NCBI GenBank assembly: GCA_012515235.1
Contig: JAAYYU010000144.1
Coordinates: 1 to 64,000, forward strand
Length of the DNA stretch: 64,000 nucleotides
Direction of reading: 5' to 3'
Source of the DNA: Candidatus Anammoximicrobium sp.
Lineage (GTDB): Bacteria; Planctomycetota; Planctomycetia; Pirellulales; Pirellulaceae
Shown here: piece by piece, positions 25,433 through 32,887 of the stretch
Numbering within the stretch: position 1 is the stretch's first letter
Layout: the number at the start of each line of letters is the position of its first letter
Position numbers and translations under genes: made by a program
The notes under the pieces: generated by a model
What the model was told of the DNA's origin: nothing
Seen by the model: the letters and a program-made list of their open reading frames with translations, nothing else
Database searches by the model: none

Positions 25433-26284
25433 ATGGGAACTCATTGCCCTGCAACCAGTTGCGTTGAAATCGGCGATTCGATCGAGGTCGTCAACCCGGA
25501 TTTCCCTCGCGGCGGCTTCCAAGCGGCCATCTTTGATTTCGACGGCACGCTGTCGCTGCTGCGCCGCAACTGGCAAGACGTGATGATCCCCATGATGGTC
25601 GAGGTCCTGGCGGCCACCGGCACCGGCGAGACGCGCCGGCAGTTGTATGATCACGTTGAGGAGTTCGTCATGCGGCTGAACGGCCGCCAGACGATCTACC
25701 AAATGATGCGGCTGGCGGAAGAAGTCGCGTTGCGGGGCGGCCAGCCGCGGGAACCGCTGCAGTACAAGCACCAGTACCACGAGCTGTTGTGGCGGCAGGT
25801 GGGCCAACGGGTCGAAGGCGTGGCCAGCGGTCGGATTCCGCGCGAGGAAATGACCGTCCCCGGTGCGGAGTCGCTGCTGCGGGCCCTCCGCGATCGAGGC
25901 TTGACGTTGTATCTGGCCTCCGGCACCGACCTGGCCTACGTCCGCAGCGAGCTTGGCGTGCTGGGCCTGGAACCGTACTTCGGCCCGCGGATCTACGGCG
26001 CCCTGGACGATTACAAGCAGTTCTCCAAGGCCCTGATCGTCGAACAGATGATCCGCGACACGGGCCTGTCGGGCCGCGAGGTCCTCGGTTTCGGCGACGG
26101 CTTCGTGGAAATCGAAGAGATCAAAAAGGTCGGCGGCCTGGCCGTCGGCGTGGCCAGCAACGAAGACTCGCGGCAAGGCGTGAACGGCTGGAAACGCAAC
26201 CGCCTGATCCGCGCCGGCGCCGACCTGATCGTCGGCGACTACCGCCAGGGCGACGCGCTGCTGCACCGCATCGGCATGGAATGA
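25433..26284 (+). CDS. HAD-superfamily phosphatase
   Basis: This encodes 283 residues. HAD motif I is IFDFDGTL (D35, D37), motif II lies in LYLASGTD, the Lys of motif III in YKQFSKALIVEQM, and motif IV in VLGFGDGFVEIEEIK. A helical cap of about 100 residues follows motif I, as in phosphoglycolate or sugar-phosphate phosphatases. The N-terminus before residue 25 is weakly conserved, so a later start is possible. The next gene follows after about 70 bases on the same strand, and the pair may be co-transcribed. In other bacteria a similar HAD protein neighbours carbohydrate nucleotidyl-transfer genes, but no such gene is here. Confidence 0.85.
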   Translation: MGTHCPATSCVEIGDSIEVVNPDFPRGGFQAAIFDFDGTLSLLRRNWQDVMIPMMVEVLAATGTGETRRQLYDHVEEFVMRLNGRQTIYQMMRLAEEVALRGGQPREPLQYKHQYHELLWRQVGQRVEGVASGRIPREEMTVPGAESLLRALRDRGLTLYLASGTDLAYVRSELGVLGLEPYFGPRIYGALDDYKQFSKALIVEQMIRDTGLSGREVLGFGDGFVEIEEIKKVGGLAVGVASNEDSRQGVNGWKRNRLIRAGADLIVGDYRQGDALLHRIGME

Positions 26285-26313
26285 ACGCCACCGACCACCG
26301 ACGACAGACTCCC

Positions 26314-26340
26314 AATGACTAATGACTAATGACTAATGAC
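26314..26340. repeat. Tandem heptanucleotide repeat (AATGACT)n
   Basis: Almost four perfect copies of AATGACT run from 26314 to 26340, between the HAD gene and the next gene and partly inside its possible 5' end. Each copy contains an ATG. A change by one unit would shift the frame of a start inside the array or alter the spacing to the start at 26356. Confidence 0.85.
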
Positions 26341-26355
26341 CGATCAGCGACGCCC

Positions 26356-27327
26356 ATGCCCTTCCCCCAATTCGATCCCGCGCAGCTGTTGATCAAGCCC
26401 CTGGCCGAGCGTCAGCACGACATTCGGCACAGCAGTTTGCTGGCCTTGGACGAACTGCCGCCGCCGCTGGATGGTTCCGCGATGCAGAGTCTGGCGGACC
26501 TGGGCCAGCGGATGGCAGCGGCGCGGCGGCGCGGGGCGGCGATCCTGATGTTGATGGGCGCTCACGTGATTCGCGCCGGCGTGGCCCGGCAGTTGATCGA
26601 CTTGATGGAGCGCGGGCTGATCACGCACCTCGGGACCAACGGCGCCGGCACGATTCACGATTATGAATTGGCGCGGATCGGAGCGACGTGCGAGAGCGTC
26701 GCCCGCTACATCCGCACCGGGGAATTCGGCATGTGGCGGGAGACGGCGGAGATCAACGAGATTGTGCGGGACGGGGCGGCGGCGGGCCTGGGCCTGGGAG
26801 AGGCGGTGGGCCGCGCCATCCTGGCGAGCGATTTTCCGCATCGCGACACGAGCGTGCTGGCCGCCGCGGTCCGGTTGGGCGTGCCGGTCACGGCCCACGT
26901 CGGGATCGGCTACGACATTGTGCATCAGCACCCCAACTTCGATCCGGCGGCGTACGGCCTGGCCAGCTATCGGGATTTCCTTGCCGTTTGCGACACGGTG
27001 GGCAAGTTGGAAGGCGGAGTGTATCTGTGCGTCGGCACGGCGGTCATGGGGCCGGAAGTGTACCTGAAGGCCCTCTCGATGGCGCGCAACGTCGCTCATC
27101 AGCAGAATCGTCAGATCCGACACTTCACGACCGCCGTTTTCGACTTATTGCCCTTGCAGGGCGACTTTCGACAGGAAGCGCCGAAGTCGACGCCGCAGTA
27201 CTACTATCGCCCCTGGAAGACGGTCCTGGTTCGCACCGTCGCCGATGGCGGGCAAAGCGTCTACGTCTGCGGCGACCATCGCCAGACAATCCCGCACTTG
27301 CGGCAAGCGGCGCTGGCGGCCGGGTGA
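26356..27327 (+). CDS. Deoxyhypusine-synthase-like NAD-binding-fold protein
   Basis: This encodes 323 residues from ATG 26356; an upstream ATG at 26329 lies inside the heptanucleotide repeat. The core shows GAAILMLMGAHVIRAGVARQ, LITHLGTNGAGTIHDYELAR, PVTAHVGIGYDIVHQHPNF and VYLCVGTAVMGPEVYLKALS, a Rossmann-like pattern seen, from memory, in bacterial proteins annotated as deoxyhypusine synthase-like. Bacteria generally lack eIF5A, so a different reaction is likely. It is soluble and cytosolic and probably forms an operon with the HAD phosphatase just upstream, which suggests a joint role in sugar or nucleotide metabolism. Confidence 0.65.
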   Translation: MPFPQFDPAQLLIKPLAERQHDIRHSSLLALDELPPPLDGSAMQSLADLGQRMAAARRRGAAILMLMGAHVIRAGVARQLIDLMERGLITHLGTNGAGTIHDYELARIGATCESVARYIRTGEFGMWRETAEINEIVRDGAAAGLGLGEAVGRAILASDFPHRDTSVLAAAVRLGVPVTAHVGIGYDIVHQHPNFDPAAYGLASYRDFLAVCDTVGKLEGGVYLCVGTAVMGPEVYLKALSMARNVAHQQNRQIRHFTTAVFDLLPLQGDFRQEAPKSTPQYYYRPWKTVLVRTVADGGQSVYVCGDHRQTIPHLRQAALAAG

Positions 27328-27428
27328 GCCTCGTTCGAGCGGGTCGCCGGAGCCGACTCGCTCCGCGAGCGGACCTGCGCCGTCGCTCGACGTTCCGGCG
27401 GATCTCGCTGCGCGGAAGTCTTCAGCCG

Positions 27429-29162
27429 TCAGGCGCCTGGCAAACCCTCTTCAGGCCGGCGACGGCCGCTGCGGCGCAAGCGACTGATCAGCACGCCGAC
27501 CAGCAGAATCGCGAGCGTGCCGAACACGGGGACCAGGAAGGCGTGGAACGGGCTCATCCATCCGCTCGCCGACTCGCGCAGAGCGAGGCCCCAACGGTAA
27601 GCCGGGCCTCCGGCGGATTGCGTCAGGAGAAAGTCGACCAGCTTGGGAAAGGACATCCAGAGAATGACCAGCACTCCGGCCAACACGCCCGCCACGGCGG
27701 CCGGGTTCTTCGCCCGGCGACTCATGAGGCCCAGCAGGAACAGCCCGCACATGCCGCCGCCAAAAATGCCCGACAGGGTCCACCAGATGTCCAGAGCGCT
27801 TTCCGTCAGCTTGACCAGCAGCAGCGCCATGCCGGTGCCCAACGCGCCCCACGCGATGGTGGCGGCGTACAGTGCCAGCAGGCATTGCCGTTCGCTCGCC
27901 TGGCGATTGAAAAACCGCCGGTAGTAGTCTGTCATGAGCAGTGTGGCCGAAGAATTGAGGCTGGTCGAAACGGTGCTCATGGCCGCTGCAAAGATCGCGG
28001 CGATCAGCAAGCCCGTCAATCCTGGCGGCAAGTGCTTGGCGATGAAATGCGGGAACACTCGGTCGCCCACGTCCGTCTCGCGGAACTGGGCGGCTCGCGC
28101 GCTGAGTTGCCGCTGGTAAGCGGCGGCCCGTGACGAATCCGAAGCGTCGGTGGAGCGCGGGGGATAGACGCCTTCCTGCATCAGCCGCTGCCTGGCGACC
28201 AGTTCCTTGACCTCCGGCAATTCGCGCTCGTGTTGCTCGGCGTGGTAGAACACAAACAGGGTCGTCCCGATCAGGAAGAAGACGGCCGAGACGGGGACGT
28301 ACAGCACTGCGCCCAGCCAGAGGCTCTTGCGGGCTTCCCGGTCGCTGCGGGAGGCGATATAGCGCTGGACGTAGCTCTGGTCGATGCCGAAATTCTGCAA
28401 ATTGATAAAGAGTCCGTAGAGCAGGACGACCAGGAATGTTGCGTTGGCGGCGTTGAACCACACGGTCCCCTGTGCCGCCCCGGCGCCAAACTCGCCCAGG
28501 CTGAACTTGCCTTGCGCCGCGGCTACCCGGATCACCTCCGCCGGCCCGCCTTCGACGCCGCACAGCAGCACGCCCAGGCAGATCACGGCGCCGGCCATCA
28601 GCACCAGGGCCTGGATCGCGTCGGTCCAAATCACGGCGATGATCCCGCCGACGAACGAATAGATCGTGACCGAAACCCCGGTGACGAGGATGATCAGCCG
28701 AATGTCCCAGCCAAAAATCACGGCCATGGGCAGGGCCATCAGGTACATGACCACGCCCATCCGGGCGATCTGCGTCAGCAGGTAAAACACGCTGGCATAG
28801 AGCCGGGCCCAGACCCCGAAGCGGTGCTCCAGCAGGGCATAGGCCGAGACTTCCCCGCTGGCGCGATAGTAAGGCAGGAACCACCGCACGGCAATCCAGG
28901 TGGCGATCGGAATCGAAAGGCTGAAGACAAAGGGATTCCAGTTGTCGGCAAAGGACTTGCCGGGCAGCGCCAGATAGCTGATGCTGCTCAGGTAGGTGGC
29001 GATGATCGACAGCCCGCAGACCCAGCCGGGCAGCGAGCGGCTGGCGACGGTAAAGCCTTCCGTCGAACGGCTCCGCCGCCAGAAATAGAAACCGATCGAC
29101 ATCGTGGCGACGAAATAGGCCGCCAACACGCCCCAGTCCAGTGCGGTGAAGTGCCGATTCAT
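27429..29162 (-). CDS. Sodium:solute symporter family transporter
   Basis: This 577-residue membrane protein has about 13-14 hydrophobic segments. It starts with DWGVLAAYFVATMSIGFYFW and the SSS-family stretch SLPGWVCGLSIIATYLSSIS, with the sodium-site region near SYLALPGKSFADNW. A soluble insert of about 70 residues (HAEQHERELPEVKELVARQR onward) lies in the C-terminal half, as in planctomycete and verrucomicrobial members. SSS transporters import sugars, sialic acid, amino acids or vitamins with Na+. The downstream position relative to the sugar-phosphate isomerase/epimerase gene (81-base gap, same strand) favours a sugar or sugar acid as substrate. Confidence 0.88.
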   Translation of the reverse strand: MNRHFTALDWGVLAAYFVATMSIGFYFWRRSRSTEGFTVASRSLPGWVCGLSIIATYLSSISYLALPGKSFADNWNPFVFSLSIPIATWIAVRWFLPYYRASGEVSAYALLEHRFGVWARLYASVFYLLTQIARMGVVMYLMALPMAVIFGWDIRLIILVTGVSVTIYSFVGGIIAVIWTDAIQALVLMAGAVICLGVLLCGVEGGPAEVIRVAAAQGKFSLGEFGAGAAQGTVWFNAANATFLVVLLYGLFINLQNFGIDQSYVQRYIASRSDREARKSLWLGAVLYVPVSAVFFLIGTTLFVFYHAEQHERELPEVKELVARQRLMQEGVYPPRSTDASDSSRAAAYQRQLSARAAQFRETDVGDRVFPHFIAKHLPPGLTGLLIAAIFAAAMSTVSTSLNSSATLLMTDYYRRFFNRQASERQCLLALYAATIAWGALGTGMALLLVKLTESALDIWWTLSGIFGGGMCGLFLLGLMSRRAKNPAAVAGVLAGVLVILWMSFPKLVDFLLTQSAGGPAYRWGLALRESASGWMSPFHAFLVPVFGTLAILLVGVLISRLRRSGRRRPEEGLPGA

Positions 29163-29212
29163 GCTTGGCCTGATAGTCCACAGATTGTGTTCTGCCGCGC
29201 GCCGTTGTGATT

Positions 29213-29241
29213 GACTCGTTCAGCCCGGCGCCAACGGGGAC
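29213..29241. repeat. Partial copy of the GACTCGTTCA...CCAACGGGGAC repeat
   Basis: GACTCGTTCAGCCCGGCGCC followed by AACGGGGAC matches the element at 39334-39363 except around the centre. It fills most of the 81-base gap between the symporter and isomerase/epimerase genes. Confidence 0.5.
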
Positions 29242-29243
29242 GC

Positions 29244-30068
29244 TCACACCAGTTGGCGCAGGTGGTCGATGCTGCGGGCCGCCTGGTCCAGCGTTCCGCA
29301 TTCGACGCTCAGCACGATGTCCTGCGGAATCGAGCGGAGGATGGCGATGACCCGTTCCCAGTCGATCACGCCGTCGCCGCACGCGCAGCCTACGGCGGTG
29401 CCCATCACCTTGCCGCGCTCGGCGTCCGACTGCTCGATCGAAATGTCCTTGGCGTGCACGTGTAACAGGCGCTGCTTGATGCGCTCGATCCAGGCGATCG
29501 GGTCCTCGCCGCCAAGGTAGGCGTTGCCGGTGTCGAAGTTCGCCCCGACGACCGACGAATCGACCAGATTCAGGATGCGGTCGTACTTCGCCGGGATCAG
29601 CGAATACGTCTGATGCATCTCCAGGCCCAGCTTGATGCCGCGCGGTTCGCAGACTCGGGAGGCTTCCATGATCGAGTATCGAATCAGCACGAAATCCTCC
29701 TCCTCGGTCGTCCACGGCTGCTTATGGCCCTCGTGCGTGTTGATGACCGGGGCTCCGCATTCGGCCGCGTAGCGAGCGGCCTGTTTCAGATACTCGACCG
29801 CGATCTCCGGCTTGGAAAGCTGGCTGTGGGACGAGAGCGCGGACAGTTTCAGGCCGTGCCGTTCACACGCCTGGCGGATCCGCAGCGGATCGTCGAGCAT
29901 CGACACGCTGTGGAAATAGCGGGCCTCGCTCAACAGTTCGCGGCCCCAGTGGACCATCGGCTCGATGTACTCGTAGCCCAACTCCGCGGCGAATTGCACG
30001 CCCCACTCGAACGACTTGTGCGACGTGCGAACGGCTTCCAGGTTCAAACCGATCCCGACTTTTCCCAT
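29244..30068 (-). CDS. Sugar phosphate isomerase/epimerase-like TIM barrel protein
   Basis: This 274-residue protein is of the AP-endonuclease-2/xylose-isomerase-like fold. The metal-binding and catalytic positions are visible as VINTHEGHKQ, IKLGLEMHQTY (Glu/His), GANFDTGNAYLGGED and LLHVHAKDI, with a final Glu in DIVLSVECG. Members isomerise or epimerise sugars, inositol derivatives or hydroxypyruvate. It has no signal peptide and is cytosolic. It lies directly upstream of the symporter on the same strand, so uptake and first conversion of one carbohydrate is the likely joint job. The exact substrate is not determinable. Confidence 0.87.
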   Translation of the reverse strand: MGKVGIGLNLEAVRTSHKSFEWGVQFAAELGYEYIEPMVHWGRELLSEARYFHSVSMLDDPLRIRQACERHGLKLSALSSHSQLSKPEIAVEYLKQAARYAAECGAPVINTHEGHKQPWTTEEEDFVLIRYSIMEASRVCEPRGIKLGLEMHQTYSLIPAKYDRILNLVDSSVVGANFDTGNAYLGGEDPIAWIERIKQRLLHVHAKDISIEQSDAERGKVMGTAVGCACGDGVIDWERVIAILRSIPQDIVLSVECGTLDQAARSIDHLRQLV

Positions 30069-30212
30069 CGATGCCTCCCTTGCTGATTGGATGCCCGCGG
30101 CAGCAGGTCCGCGGCGGTGGACGTCGCGCCCGCTTCGTGTTCGGCCCTATCATGGCAGGACGCCAGCCAGATTCAACCGGAGTCTTGCGTTGGGGAGTGC
30201 ATCGACGGCGGC

Positions 30213-32456
30213 TCACGCTGCCCGCAAGGCGGGGGCGGCCTGATCCTCGCACCGAGTCGGGCCAAGGGCGGCGCGGGCCAGCCGCCGAAAAGCTTCGGTT
30301 TCGGCCCGAATCCGTTGGACGAAACTATTGTCTTCGGCCGTGCCCAGGACCGCCTGCATCTCCGCGTGGTTGCGAAAGGTCATCTCGCGGAAGGGATCCT
30401 CATCGTCTTTCCGGCGGGTCAGGAAGACCTGTTCGCAAAGGTACTCTTGAATGCGGATCGCCTCCTCGACCGCGGACTGCCAGCGTTCGGCAGTCAGCTG
30501 TCGGACGCCGAGCACGGTCAGAAGCGTGGCCAGCGAGTGGCGTTGCTTCTGGAGGGGATAGGCGTTCCAGAGTTCGTCATAGCGCTGATGGATTTCCGGC
30601 CAGGAACGCAGCTTGCCGGAGCGGATCTCGGCGCGCAAGCGGGTCACTTCCTCGTCCGGAACGAGCTGGCCGCCGAGATTGACCCATTCGTGCTGTGACG
30701 GCCCGCTCAGCCGGACGAGCATCGTTTCGCGGGTGGCTGCGGAGTTCGTTTTCCAGTAGTCCAGCAGGTTCTTCATGGCGTAGTAGTGCAGCATCTCGCG
30801 GTAGGCATGGTATCCCCGCCGGGCATTCAGGATCACCACGTTGCGGCGCGAGTTTTCCAGTCCCTCGCCCAGGATCTCCAGATCGGCCGTCTGGTCGTCG
30901 GCCCCCAGCAGCAGCCGCCGGCCGATGGCGGCCAGCCACGAATCGGGCATGTCGTCCGCCGCCTCGCCCCGGCGGCGCAGAGACGCCTGGGCGGTCCAGA
31001 CCTCCAGCCGTTCCATCGCCTGGAGCATCTCCTCCGCGGTGTCCGGAGCCAGGGCGTCGAACTCGACCTTCTGTGTCTTCCTCAGCCGCCGGTCGCGGGC
31101 CTGGAACTTCCAGGCGTTTCGCGCCAAAGCGTACATATTGTGCAGCCACCAATAGGCGGGCCTGATCACCAGCCGGTCGCGCACCTCGTCGTTGCTGACG
31201 AGCGAAAACGGCAGCGGCACGTCGAGGTGTGCCGGATAACTCCCCTTCACAAGCAGCACAAACGAGGCAAATCGCGAAGGATGCTTCAGGCTCACGCACA
31301 GGCCGGGCCAAAAACCGCGCCCGGCCTGGATCTCGCCGTCGTTCGCGCGGCTGTTGTGGTTGGAGCCGACCGTGGCGCCGGCGGCCACGTTGCTCTGGCC
31401 CAACACCAGCGCCGCGGTCAGGAAGGAGTTGTTGTGATGCTGCTCGTGGGCGGGAAACACCAGGTTGTTGAGGATTTCGCAACAGGACACGGTCGAATTG
31501 TCGCCCAGGAACGAATGGATCAGCCGCGCTCCGTAAGCCAGCTTGGAATTGTCGCCCAGCACGAACCGCACGGCCTTACAGCCGTAGAACACCTGACAGC
31601 CCAGACCCACGATGCCGTTGACGAGTTCCACGCCTTCGCCGATCTGCGTGGGTTCCTCCGGAGTCGAATTGATCGTCAAGTTCTTGAGTTTGTTCGCTCC
31701 CTTGACATAACAGCACGGCCCGATTTTTACATCCTTGAGGATCCGCGAGTTCTTGATGACGCATCCGTCGCCGATCGTTCCGTAGAAGCCGCGGCGGCTG
31801 TCGAACTGCTGCTGCGTGATCGCGCCCAACCGGACGAGCAACTCTGCGTCGTCCCGATACTTGGCCCACAAGTAGGCGTCGGCGGGCAACATGCCGTCGA
31901 AGGGCATCACGCTGCGCCCGCCCGCCTCGTTCATCAGGTCCAGCCAGATGCGGACCTCTTCCGGTTCGCCGTCCTTGACGATTCCGTTGCCGAACTTCGC
32001 ATGATTCGTCGTATTCATCTCGTCGACATTCCGCAGGATGACGTGATCGCCGACAATGAAATGCGACAGATGCCGGACCTGGTGGATCGCGACGTTATCC
32101 CCCAGGTCGCACGCGATAATCAGGCTGTCCGTGAGGCCCGCCGGCACCTCCAACTCGTGGTGCTCCAGCAGCACGCGTTCCAGGCAGCCGATGCGGACCA
32201 GGCCGTGAAAGCTGCAGCCCCGGATCAAGGCAGGCGTAAAGGGGTCCCGCACCAGAACGACGTTCCAGTCACGGCAACGGTTGCCGTTTTCCTCCAGCGT
32301 CTGCACCTCCTCGGCCCGCAGGTGCCGCCAGTAGTGCGGCGGTTTGGGATTCTGGAGATTGCGCAGGTAGTGCTCGTCGCCGTCGTGGCGAAGGTATCCG
32401 CCGGAGACGAAACCGTAGCCCAAGGTATCGAGGGGCCGGATTCTGACTGAATTCAT
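30213..32456 (-). CDS. DUF4954 family protein with left-handed beta-helix
   Basis: This encodes 747 residues from ATG 32456, where the conserved start MNSVRIRPLDTLGYGFVSGG begins; the longer open frame upstream is not protein-like. Residues about 80-420 show hexapeptide-type turns (VGDHVILRNVDEM, IGDGCVIKNSRIL, IGPCCYVKGANKL, IGEGVELVNGIVGLGCQVF) that form a left-handed beta-helix like nucleotidyltransferase/acyltransferase tails. The C-terminal 330 residues are helical. From memory this matches DUF4954 proteins of Bacteroidetes, spirochaetes and planctomycetes, whose function is unknown. A structured intergenic element lies 65-145 bases before its start. Confidence 0.75.
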   Translation of the reverse strand: MNSVRIRPLDTLGYGFVSGGYLRHDGDEHYLRNLQNPKPPHYWRHLRAEEVQTLEENGNRCRDWNVVLVRDPFTPALIRGCSFHGLVRIGCLERVLLEHHELEVPAGLTDSLIIACDLGDNVAIHQVRHLSHFIVGDHVILRNVDEMNTTNHAKFGNGIVKDGEPEEVRIWLDLMNEAGGRSVMPFDGMLPADAYLWAKYRDDAELLVRLGAITQQQFDSRRGFYGTIGDGCVIKNSRILKDVKIGPCCYVKGANKLKNLTINSTPEEPTQIGEGVELVNGIVGLGCQVFYGCKAVRFVLGDNSKLAYGARLIHSFLGDNSTVSCCEILNNLVFPAHEQHHNNSFLTAALVLGQSNVAAGATVGSNHNSRANDGEIQAGRGFWPGLCVSLKHPSRFASFVLLVKGSYPAHLDVPLPFSLVSNDEVRDRLVIRPAYWWLHNMYALARNAWKFQARDRRLRKTQKVEFDALAPDTAEEMLQAMERLEVWTAQASLRRRGEAADDMPDSWLAAIGRRLLLGADDQTADLEILGEGLENSRRNVVILNARRGYHAYREMLHYYAMKNLLDYWKTNSAATRETMLVRLSGPSQHEWVNLGGQLVPDEEVTRLRAEIRSGKLRSWPEIHQRYDELWNAYPLQKQRHSLATLLTVLGVRQLTAERWQSAVEEAIRIQEYLCEQVFLTRRKDDEDPFREMTFRNHAEMQAVLGTAEDNSFVQRIRAETEAFRRLARAALGPTRCEDQAAPALRAA

Positions 32457-32520
32457 GGGTGATCTTTGGCCTCGCAGTGCGGTGATCGGTGCCCTGAATC
32501 GACGGGGCAGAATGGTAAAG

Positions 32521-32599
32521 CGGGCGTCCGTTGGAGGCAATGGCAGTCTGGGCTCTGGGGATCGGACGGACGCCCCAAGACTGCGGTGCAAGTCTCCGC
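32521..32599. ncRNA. Candidate structured RNA with pseudoknot upstream of the DUF4954 gene
   Basis: In the 431-base gap between two minus-strand genes, GGGCGTCCG at 32522-32530 pairs with CGGACGCCC at 32567-32575. GCAGTCT at 32543-32549, inside that loop, pairs with AGACTGC at 32578-32584 outside it, so the stems cross as an H-type pseudoknot. A small hairpin GCGG/CCGC at 32583-32599 competes with stem 2. If transcribed with the DUF4954 gene this would be its 5' leader; the orientation is not proved. No known riboswitch class fits well. Confidence 0.35.
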
Positions 32600-32773
32600 T
32601 ACGGGAACCTCACCGAGAAATACGAAGACCGGCACGCAGCTGACAGCAGTGCTGGCACCGCGGCGAGCCGCGACCGAAGCCGCCCGGCGCCCGTACGACC
32701 GCGAGTGTCACGCACGCCCGCGTACTCGCGCCGTTCGCAAGACCCAACCGTCGCCCCGCCTCCCGCGACGTCT

Positions 32774-32817
32774 TCGGCCACCACGCTGCTTGCCAGCGTG
32801 GAGCCATGTTCAAAACC
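32774..32817. repeat. Second locus of the dispersed 44-bp unit
   Basis: The unit TCGGCCACCACGCTGCTTGC, followed by CAGCGTGGAGCCATGTTCA, differs from 14899-14942 at only a few positions. Here it is a single copy without the inverted partner, in the gap before the hybrid kinase gene. Small ORFs running through it are artefacts. Confidence 0.65.
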
Positions 32818-32887
32818 AGCCGTCGTCCAGACGGGCAGACCGGGCGAATCAGGCTTGGCCGAAGACAGCCGGCCGGCGCGGGGGGGA

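Noticed and set aside
26688..28133. A 481-codon + strand frame
   Set aside because: It overlaps the end of the deoxyhypusine-synthase-like gene in another frame and then runs antisense to the symporter gene. Both real products have clear family motifs.
32521..32640. Cobalamin-riboswitch-like phrase GGTGCAAGTC followed by GAAGACCGGC
   Set aside because: The upstream GGGAA and the conserved CCCGCNACTGT box are missing, the order does not fit, and no B12 or related gene is downstream on that strand. Only a generic structured-RNA candidate was kept.
32560..32640. Resemblance to a tRNA T-arm or group II intron piece (GCGGTGCAAGTCTCCGC)
   Set aside because: No acceptor stem, anticodon arm, or intron 5' GUGYG and domain V pattern can be built around it.
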